A stretch of 11,638 nucleotides of DNA from assembly GCA_902489775.1 (NCBI GenBank), contig CABUBH010000053.1, positions 1 through 11,638 of the forward strand. Reading direction: 5' to 3'. Position 1 is the first letter of the stretch; every line of letters starts with the position of its first letter. Shown in pieces: positions 6,536 to 11,638 of this stretch. The notes below the pieces were generated by a model. That model saw nothing but the letters and a program-made list of their open reading frames with translations, did no database searches and had not been told where the DNA came from. The position numbers and the translations under genes are program-made. Source of the stretch: an uncultured Collinsella sp. (GTDB taxonomy: Bacteria; Actinomycetota; Coriobacteriia; Coriobacteriales; Coriobacteriaceae).

Positions 6536-7906
6536 TTACAGACTGCCCTTGAGGCAGTTTGCTCCGATAAAGCCCGCTGCGTACAAGGGGAGATGGCGCA
6601 GCTCGCGTCCGTCATCGGTTTCGCTGCGGGCAAAATTGTTCTCGGACAATATGTAGGCATACGGCGACCGGGCTTTTTCCATAAACGACCCGAGCGTTCT
6701 CGCGCGCACGTTGCGTGCGGATTTTACCTCGACGGGAACGATCTCCATACGGTCGGTCTGAAGTAGAAAATCGAGCTCGCCGTTCGTCTTCCAAGACGAC
6801 GGTGGCATCCAGTAATACGTCTGCAAACCATTGCCCGAAAATGCCTGCATGACCGAGTTCTCCGCCAAGGCACCTCGAAAGTCGGAAGACAGCGCAATGG
6901 CGGAATCCTCTTTGAGGTCGAGCCAGAGTCGCGGGTTGATACCGAGTTTGTAGAACATGAGGCCCGTATCGAGAAGATAGACCTTAAAGAAGCTCCCGTC
7001 TTCGTCGTCGAAGGGGACGAGGGGAGGTTCGATGCCTTCGGTCAGGTTGTTGACCGATATGATGCCGGCGCCCTCGAGCCAGTCGAGTGGCTCGATGAGC
7101 TTTGAGCGTCGGCCTCCGCGTTCGACCTCGGAGTACTTGAATTTCTTGGTTGAGGATCGTAGCAGCTGGGATGGAATGGAGCGCCAGACCTTGCGCGCTG
7201 CTACGCCGCTGATCCCGTTTTCGGGGTCGGTCATATCGGCGGTGTAGGTCTCGTCGATTTCGCGCTGCTCGACGCGCGCGTCTTCGATGGAAAGCGTCTT
7301 GCGATATGCGTTGACGGCGGCGGGCATGCCGCCCACGATTTGGTATCGATGAAACAGGTTGAGCGCGGCTTGGTGTGCGGCGTAGGTCTCGAGCGTGTCG
7401 GCGTGGGTACGAACGGCATCGGCCATCTGCTCCTCGCCGAGCGCCCAGAGAAACTCCTCGAACGACATGGGATGCATGGTCTCTTGGCGGACGCCGCTGG
7501 GAAAAGGCAGCTTGCGCTTGCGCGTGGCGACGCCGAGCTGACTGCCGGTCGCGCATATGCGCCAGCCCGAACCCGAGAAAAAGCGAAGCGAGTTGAGCGC
7601 CCGTTCACAGAGCTGAACCTCGTCAAACAGGATGAATGCGGTTTCTTTGCGAATGGGGGTGCGTTTATAGTCTGAGATTCGTGCCACGATGGTGTCAACG
7701 TCGTCGGTGGGGCAGTCGAACAGTGGGGCAATCAGCTCAAGATCGGTCTGAAAGTCGAGTTTGACAAACGCATCGCCGGCGATTCGTCTGCCGATTTCCT
7801 CGGCAGCGTACGTTTTGCCCACGCGTCGCGCACCACGGATGAGGAGGGGGCGCGACGCGTCCTCTGTCGCCCATGATTCGATGACGGATTCGATTGATCT
7901 ACGCAT
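6536..7906 (-). CDS. AAA-type ATPase with DUF4143 domain
   Basis: Predicted ATPase (456 aa) of the widespread DUF4143 family, whose role is not established. The N-terminal P-loop domain has Walker A GARRVGKT (25-32), Walker B FILFDEVQ (91-98, Asp95 and Glu96) and a sensor-like CATGSQ (118-123). The C-terminal part carries GELDFLL (376-382) followed by PVEVK (391-395), an arrangement like the E-LD-ExK core of PD-(D/E)XK nuclease folds. It is not clear that this part is active. Length is typical (about 380-460). The ATG at 7906 has AAAGG 7 nt upstream. Three evenly spaced palindromes lie directly upstream, and a tyrosine phosphatase gene follows 33 bp downstream. Relatives are often proposed as toxin-like or mobile accessory genes, but nothing here proves that. 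Confidence 0.88.
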   Translation of the reverse strand: MRRSIESVIESWATEDASRPLLIRGARRVGKTYAAEEIGRRIAGDAFVKLDFQTDLELIAPLFDCPTDDVDTIVARISDYKRTPIRKETAFILFDEVQLCERALNSLRFFSGSGWRICATGSQLGVATRKRKLPFPSGVRQETMHPMSFEEFLWALGEEQMADAVRTHADTLETYAAHQAALNLFHRYQIVGGMPAAVNAYRKTLSIEDARVEQREIDETYTADMTDPENGISGVAARKVWRSIPSQLLRSSTKKFKYSEVERGGRRSKLIEPLDWLEGAGIISVNNLTEGIEPPLVPFDDEDGSFFKVYLLDTGLMFYKLGINPRLWLDLKEDSAIALSSDFRGALAENSVMQAFSGNGLQTYYWMPPSSWKTNGELDFLLQTDRMEIVPVEVKSARNVRARTLGSFMEKARSPYAYILSENNFARSETDDGRELRHLPLYAAGFIGANCLKGSL

Positions 7907-7922
7907 GGGGCTGCCTTTCCAA

Positions 7923-8013
7923 TTTCATGTACTTCAAATACATAGTTTAGTACGATTTCGTGTACTTGAAATACACGAAATCGTGGAAAAACGTGTATTT
8001 CAAGTACACGAAA
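7923..8013. promoter_or_regulatory. Three-copy palindrome array upstream of the ATPase gene
   Basis: Three 25-bp near-palindromes at 7923-7947, 7956-7980 and 7989-8013 share the core TGTAYTTSAARTACA (centres 7935, 7968, 8001), a pitch of exactly 33 bp. The middle copy is best: 13-bp perfect arms at 7952-7964 and 7972-7984. The third is the reverse complement of the second across its core. The nearest copy ends 16 bp before the ATPase start and abuts its ribosome site, so a bound protein would block transcription or translation. No repressor gene adjoins, so self-binding by the ATPase or control from elsewhere are both possible. A clear -10/-35 pair was not found. Confidence 0.7.
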
Positions 8014-8030
8014 TTGAACCGCTGGAACCT

Positions 8031-8080
8031 GCGGGCGGATAAACACTGCTCGTATGGTGTGGTTTTCATCGGACGCCCGC
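8031..8080. other. Imperfect hairpin after the MFS gene
   Basis: GCGGGCG (8031-8037) and CGCCCGC (8074-8080) are perfect 7-bp arms, with weaker pairing between AAACAC and GTGT inside the loop. It lies downstream of the minus-strand MFS stop, but no U-tract follows, so terminator function is doubtful. The rest of the spacer 8014-8118 shows no gene. Confidence 0.3.
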
Positions 8081-8118
8081 CGCGCTGAGCTGTACTTGCG
8101 CCTGCCTCGATCCCACCC

Positions 8119-9369
8119 CTATGCCTGCATCGAAGATTGTGCTGCCCGCTTGCGCTCCCAGCGTGCCAGCTTGATCGTCACTAGCGTGAGTATCCAGGCT
8201 ACGAGCGAGAATGCGGCGCCAACCGCGCCCACGTAGGCAATGCCAATCCCGCTTACCACGGCGCCGCCCACCGCGGTGCCAAACGAGATGCCGACGTTAA
8301 ACGCCATGGGCTCCACCGAGCTCGCGAGCACCATCGATTTGGGGTGGCGGCTGCGGGCCACGTCCATAAAGTGCGTGATGCACGAGACCGAGAACAGATA
8401 CATGAGCATCGCCAGACTAAAGACAAAGGCAAGCGCGAGGGGCATGGTGCCGCCAACGGCAAACAGCCCAAACAGAGCCGCGGCCTGGAGCACAAACGTC
8501 ACGAGCAGCGCCTTCATGCCAAAGCGCGCATCGATCCATCCGCCCAGGATGTTCGAGATCAGGCAGAACACGCCGTAGGCCATAAGGGTGGTGCTCGCCT
8601 GAACGGTGCCCATGCCCAGCACCTGCTCCAGATAGGGCGTCACGTAGCCGTAGAACACATAGACCGAGCCCACGCCAAACAAGAAGATGAGCATGCCGGT
8701 GATGATGCTTGGCTCGCGCAGAAGCCCCGCCTGCTCGCGGAAGGTGGCAGGCTCGTCGGTTTGTCCGGCGCGCGGCATAAACGCCACGAGCGCGGCGCAG
8801 ATCAGAACGGCGAAGGTCAGCGTGCCGTACATGGCAACGTGCCAGTCGAGCGTGTCGGCCACAAACTTGCCGATCGAGGTCACAAAGACCATCGCCACGG
8901 AGAATGCGCCGTACACCACCGAGATAGCGAGTGAGGTCTGCTGCGGGGACAGCAGCTCGGGGATATACGTCACGCCCACGGCGAGCAGTGCGCCCGAGAC
9001 GGAGCCCAAGATGATGCGCGAGGCAAACAGCACTTGGAAGTTGGGCGCCAACGCCATGACAAGATTACCGAGTACAAAGACAATGCTGTAGCACACGAGT
9101 AACTGGTAACGGCGGAAACGTCCCGTGCTGAGCGCAAGCGCCGGCGTTGCGATGGCGTAGACGAGCGCGAACACGCTGATGAGTTGGCCTGCGGTGGCAA
9201 GTGAGATGCCGAGCTCCGTCGCCAGGTCGCTCTCGATGCCGATGACCACGAACTCCGAGCAGCCGAGCGAAAAGCCTAACAACACGAGCAGCGCTAGGCA
9301 GAGCTTGGTGCGCGCGGGGGAGAGCGCGGCGGCGGTTGACTTGCTTTTAGGCGTGGTTGCGGCGGTCAA
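8119..9369 (-). CDS. MFS transporter, AraJ/DHA1 type
   Basis: Inner-membrane secondary transporter of the major facilitator superfamily (416 aa from the chosen start), with about 12 hydrophobic helices in two halves and a basic C-terminus (WERKR). The first helix region CSEFVVIGIESDLATELGIS is typical of AraJ-like sugar or drug efflux carriers, and GRFRRY in the loop after helix 2 is a degenerate motif A. The start is uncertain: no ATG lies near. TTG at 9369 is preferred because TTGGAG lies 8 nt upstream; GTG at 9378 has no ribosome site. GTG/ATG codons near 9486-9489 would force translation through a perfect palindromic repeat and are rejected. It is upstream of the ATPase on the same strand but separated by 212 bp with its own regulatory array. 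Substrate unknown; drug or sugar export is a family-level guess. Confidence 0.87.
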   Translation of the reverse strand: MTAATTPKSKSTAAALSPARTKLCLALLVLLGFSLGCSEFVVIGIESDLATELGISLATAGQLISVFALVYAIATPALALSTGRFRRYQLLVCYSIVFVLGNLVMALAPNFQVLFASRIILGSVSGALLAVGVTYIPELLSPQQTSLAISVVYGAFSVAMVFVTSIGKFVADTLDWHVAMYGTLTFAVLICAALVAFMPRAGQTDEPATFREQAGLLREPSIITGMLIFLFGVGSVYVFYGYVTPYLEQVLGMGTVQASTTLMAYGVFCLISNILGGWIDARFGMKALLVTFVLQAAALFGLFAVGGTMPLALAFVFSLAMLMYLFSVSCITHFMDVARSRHPKSMVLASSVEPMAFNVGISFGTAVGGAVVSGIGIAYVGAVGAAFSLVAWILTLVTIKLARWERKRAAQSSMQA

Positions 9370-9426
9370 GGTTGTCACTCCAATGTCGCATGAATAAGCG
9401 GGATTCAATCCCTGCAACTCTAACAG

Positions 9427-9459
9427 AATGTGACAAAGGGACAGCCCCTTTGTCACATT
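9427..9459. repeat. 33-bp perfect palindrome with 5-nt loop
   Basis: AATGTGACAAAGGG (9427-9440) and its exact complement (9446-9459) flank the loop ACAGC. It lies in the leader of the MFS gene. It resembles a dispersed palindrome I recall from gut actinobacteria and clostridia; copy number cannot be tested here. No T-run follows on either side, so it is not a standard terminator, but it would fold strongly in RNA. Confidence 0.65.
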
Positions 9460-9479
9460 GCGCTGCCAGCCAGTCGCCC

Positions 9480-9544
9480 AAACCATCACAACATTCGGCG
9501 AAAATCTCGAAATCGAGGAAAAGCGTCGAATGTTGTGATGGTTT
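9480..9544. repeat. 65-bp nested palindrome between MFS and membrane-protein genes
   Basis: Perfect 18-bp arms (9480-9497, AAACCATCACAACATTCG, and 9527-9544) extend inward through a GCG/GCG-type pairing with one wobble. They enclose a second small hairpin CTCGA-AA-TCGAG (9506-9517). It sits 20 bp beyond the 33-bp palindrome, between divergently transcribed genes. It is unrelated in sequence to the 64-bp repeat at 5918 and 11531 but nearly the same size and similarly built. Remaining bases of the spacer to 9629 hold no gene. Confidence 0.65.
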
Positions 9545-9582
9545 TCCTGTCTGTGCCGGCGAGCTCCAGCGCCGTCTGGGGG

Positions 9583-9588
9583 TATAAG
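9583..9588 (+). promoter_or_regulatory. Possible -10 box for the acidic membrane-protein gene
   Basis: TATAAG (9583-9588) matches five of six -10 bases and lies about 42 nt upstream of the start at 9630. A good -35 is missing, so this is only a candidate. Confidence 0.3.
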
Positions 9589-9629
9589 GCTAGCAAGTGT
9601 TTATTTGCGAGGCCTAAGGGGCGCCCCGT

Positions 9630-10532
9630 ATGGATATCGATAACTTTGAATGGTGGTATAGCGAAGGCGAGGCTCCGGACGAGGAATGGGACGAGCCTTT
9701 GACGAGTGATGAGTCGAGCGATGGGGCGGATGCCGAGGGCGCGGCTGGTGCTGATGCCGAGGCCGCCGGCGACGCCACGGCCGAATCCGATGATGCCGCT
9801 TCCGACCCCGCCGAGCCCCTGACCTTCGAGCAAGCTTGGGCCCAGGCCGAGGCCGACGAGGCGAAGGCCGACGCCACGGCAACGCTCGGCGAGCCGGCCG
9901 ACATGTCGATTTCGCCGGCAAAGACGCCGCAGCCGCGCCACACCATCGATCCTGACAGCACGGCGTCTTTCAGCATTCTCGACGTACCCGCGCAGGGTGC
10001 CCAGGCGCCCGCCCCCACGCATCGTCCCAACTTGGCTCGTGAGGAAGACGCGGGCCGCCGCTCGCCACTCGGCCCCATCCTCATCGCCTTTATGGCCGGC
10101 GTCATCGCCTGCTCGGCAATCGGCAGCGTCTGGAACCATGTGGAACGACAGCGCGAAGACGCCGCCAAGGTCGAGATGTCTGTCGAGCAATCGCTCAGCC
10201 GCACGCGCTCGGTGCATGTGTCGGTCGAGGTCAAGGACGGTGCGACATGGGATACCGCCCGCGGCGACAGCCAGATGCTCATCCACATCGTGGGCCGCAC
10301 GCTCAAGGGGCAGGCGGTCGATGAGTATCAATATGTCAACTCTGACGGTGACGGCATCGAGCTCAAGCCCGGAGACTACGAGCTCACGGTCGATGAGGCG
10401 CCCGTCGCCACCGACGGCACGCGCTTCCGCGCCTCGAAGCGCATGGTCCCCGTGAGTTTTAACTCGCAGGCGCCCGATACGGTCGACAGCACGCCGCAGG
10501 GCGGGTTCGATCTTTACGTGGACGCTCAATAA
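9630..10532 (+). CDS. Single-pass membrane protein with acidic cytoplasmic tail
   Basis: Unrecognised protein (300 aa). Residues 1-95 are strongly acidic and Ala-rich, likely disordered; 96-146 are Pro/Ala-rich and end in a basic patch (R143, R144). One clear membrane helix spans about 147-168. The positive charges before it predict the N-terminus inside and about 130 residues outside. The outer part begins with a charged helix (169-190) and continues as probable beta strands, with LKPGDYELTV (245-254) like a small Ig- or carboxypeptidase-regulatory-like fold. There is no sortase motif or Cys pair. The ATG at 9630 has AAGGGG 8 nt upstream. A surface sensor, anti-sigma-like or cell-envelope role would be guesswork; no function is assigned. 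Confidence 0.75.
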   Translation: MDIDNFEWWYSEGEAPDEEWDEPLTSDESSDGADAEGAAGADAEAAGDATAESDDAASDPAEPLTFEQAWAQAEADEAKADATATLGEPADMSISPAKTPQPRHTIDPDSTASFSILDVPAQGAQAPAPTHRPNLAREEDAGRRSPLGPILIAFMAGVIACSAIGSVWNHVERQREDAAKVEMSVEQSLSRTRSVHVSVEVKDGATWDTARGDSQMLIHIVGRTLKGQAVDEYQYVNSDGDGIELKPGDYELTVDEAPVATDGTRFRASKRMVPVSFNSQAPDTVDSTPQGGFDLYVDAQ

Positions 10533-10566
10533 TTGCGTGCCGCCTCTTCCCGCAGCCAAGAGTGGG

Positions 10567-10589
10567 ACAATAGCCCTCGACACTATTGT
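10567..10589. other. Weak inverted repeat before the epimerase gene
   Basis: ACAATAG (10567-10573) and CTATTGT (10583-10589) are perfect 7-bp arms with a 9-nt spacer, followed by a short T-rich stretch. The stem is AT-rich and weak. It could be a modest terminator for the upstream gene or an operator for the epimerase, whose ribosome site starts 9 bp later. Confidence 0.3.
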
Positions 10590-10609
10590 TTACTTTTGGA
10601 GGAAGTAGC

Positions 10610-11503
10610 ATGTCTACCGTCACTACCATCAAGCGCGGCGGCCTCACCGCGGCCATCGATTCCATGGGCGCCCAGCTCACGAGCCTTGCCCTTAACGGCA
10701 ACGAGTATCTGTGGCAGGGCGACCCCGCCTTTTGGGGCAAGCACGCGCCCATCCTGTTCCCCATTGTGGGCTCGCTGCGCAACAACACGGCAACGTCTGC
10801 GGCCGGCACCTGCGAGATGCCGCGCCACGGACTCGCGCGCATTGTCGAGCACAAGCTGGTCGAGGTTTCGGAGGACGGCTCCTCGGTAACGTACGAGATC
10901 ACCGATACGCCCGAGTCGCTCAAGGCCTTCCCCTTCCACTTTAAGCTCAACATGATCTATGCGCTCACCGGCGACGCTACGCTCACCCAGACCTTTGCCG
11001 TCACCAACACCGGCGACGTGGATCTGCCGTTTTCGGTGGGCGGTCACCCTGCCTTTAACGTGCCGGCCCCCGGTGCCGATGACGAGGCGTTCGAGGATTA
11101 CGAGTTGGCATTTACCGAGGCATGGACCAACGAGGCGCCCATCATTACGCCCGATGGCCTCATGACGTTCGAGGGCAGCTACAAGGCTCCCGACAACTCG
11201 GACGTGCTGTCCATCACGCACCGCAGCTTCGATAACGATGCCATCATGTTCACCGACGTTCCCGGCTCCACGCTCACCCTGCGCGGACGCAAGTCGGGTC
11301 ACGGCGTGAAGATCGACTTTGAGGGCTTTAAGTACATTGGCGTGTGGTCTGCCGCCAACGACGCCCCGTTTGTGGCGCTCGAGCCCTGGACCGGCCACAC
11401 CACCATGGATACCGAGGACGACGTCTTCGAGCACAAGGTCAACACCATCACCTTGGCGCCGGGCGAGACGGACGAGCGCAGCTTTAGCGTTACGCTGCTC
11501 TAG
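10610..11503 (+). CDS. Aldose 1-epimerase family protein (LacX-like)
   Basis: Cytosolic galactose-mutarotase-fold protein (297 aa) of the LacX/YeaD-like branch, expected to interconvert the alpha and beta anomers of a hexose or related sugar. Family marks are the N-terminal FPIVGSLRNN (50-59), His73 in PRHGLAR, GGHPAFN (144-150) with the presumed acid His146, and ALEPWTG (256-262) with the presumed base Glu258. Length fits the branch (about 290-300, shorter than GalM). ATG 10610 is chosen over an in-frame ATG at 10586 because a strong GGAGGAA lies 5 nt upstream. It follows the membrane-protein gene by 77 bp, so co-transcription is possible but not required. No sugar operon surrounds it, so the natural substrate is unknown. 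Confidence 0.9.
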   Translation: MSTVTTIKRGGLTAAIDSMGAQLTSLALNGNEYLWQGDPAFWGKHAPILFPIVGSLRNNTATSAAGTCEMPRHGLARIVEHKLVEVSEDGSSVTYEITDTPESLKAFPFHFKLNMIYALTGDATLTQTFAVTNTGDVDLPFSVGGHPAFNVPAPGADDEAFEDYELAFTEAWTNEAPIITPDGLMTFEGSYKAPDNSDVLSITHRSFDNDAIMFTDVPGSTLTLRGRKSGHGVKIDFEGFKYIGVWSAANDAPFVALEPWTGHTTMDTEDDVFEHKVNTITLAPGETDERSFSVTLL

Positions 11504-11530
11504 GGGTTCCGCACGGAGCGGTCATAACTT

Positions 11531-11594
11531 GAGCGTGGATGATCTCCCGTTTTGAGCCCGTGTGCGAGCCAAAAGTGGGAGATTTTCCACGCTC
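11531..11594. repeat. 64-bp palindromic intergenic repeat, copy 2
   Basis: Begins 27 bp after the epimerase stop. Same 64-bp length and same ends as copy 1 at 5918-5981 (GAGCGTGGAT to TCCACGCTC); 51 of 64 positions agree and the arms are best conserved. The centre keeps some pairing (TTTTG with CAAAA) though its bases differ. The remaining bases to 11638 hold no gene; 11625-11634 is the reverse complement of 30-39. Confidence 0.75.
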
Positions 11595-11638
11595 ATTCCG
11601 ATGCATGGGTCGGGGCAGCTAATTTGGGACGGGGCTAT

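Noticed and set aside
7923..8013. CRISPR array
   Set aside because: Only three units, 8-bp gaps too short for spacers, one unit inverted, and no cas gene in the window.
7761..8042. A plus-strand frame with repeated FRVLEIHEI-like peptides
   Set aside because: The peptide repeats are just translation of the three DNA palindromes, and half the frame is antisense to the ATPase gene.
9370..9489. A longer MFS protein beginning at GTG/ATG near 9486-9489
   Set aside because: The added 40 residues are encoded across a perfect palindromic repeat and have no homologous look; a better ribosome site precedes TTG 9369.
9618..9627. GGGGCGCCCC palindrome over the ribosome site of the membrane-protein gene, as a riboswitch-like hairpin
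   Set aside because: With no room for a loop, only about three base pairs could form, and no larger alternative structure was found.
9486..10583. A 365-codon open frame on the minus strand opposite the acidic membrane-protein gene
   Set aside because: The plus-strand frame has a ribosome site, a membrane helix with proper charge bias and sensible composition; the minus-strand frame is Arg/Gly-rich and would run into the 65-bp palindrome.
10583..11434. A 283-codon open frame opposite the epimerase gene
   Set aside because: It mirrors a well-supported epimerase with catalytic residues in place and shows no domain of its own.

Overview
The window is GC-rich (roughly 60% by eye), densely coded bacterial DNA. 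Codon use, gene neighbours and several short palindromic intergenic repeats suggest a gut actinobacterium of the Coriobacteriia, most like Collinsella. That assignment is recall plus inference; no rRNA or other marker gene is present. No phage, transposase, integrase, tRNA or CRISPR array was found.

Left part, minus strand (4568 down to 56): one compact operon runs from a good sigma-70-type promoter with an overlapping inverted repeat through a MarR-family regulator and two ABC half-transporters to a textbook intrinsic terminator at 56-88. Both gene junctions are 8-nt start/stop overlaps. The two half-transporters make a heterodimeric exporter with one intact and one degenerate ATP site. Before the terminator lies an unusually long, highly structured untranslated trailer. 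The logic is a self-controlled efflux operon: the MarR protein probably represses its own promoter until a ligand releases it.

Middle, plus strand (4769-5915): a pyridoxal/pyridoxamine kinase overlaps a small cysteine-rich TIGR04076-type protein by 8 nt. Both point away from the efflux operon across a 284-bp divergent spacer that holds a hairpin and a short imperfect direct repeat. This pair faces a minus-strand pair, an AAA ATPase with a DUF4143 domain followed by a low-molecular-weight protein tyrosine phosphatase. The convergent gap carries a 64-bp palindromic repeat plus an extra half copy.

Right part: upstream of the ATPase is the most striking non-coding signal here, three copies of a 25-bp palindrome centred exactly 33 bp apart (7923-8013). 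Then come a minus-strand MFS transporter of the AraJ type and a 260-bp spacer with two further, unrelated perfect palindromes. Two plus-strand genes follow: a single-pass membrane protein with a long acidic cytoplasmic tail, and a LacX-like aldose 1-epimerase family protein. A second copy of the 64-bp palindrome lies after the epimerase.

No gene-free stretch exceeds 300 bases; each spacer is described. Most genes are of familiar type. The unexplained content is in the spacers: the 33-bp-pitch operator-like array, at least three palindromic repeat families, and the structured trailer of the ABC operon.
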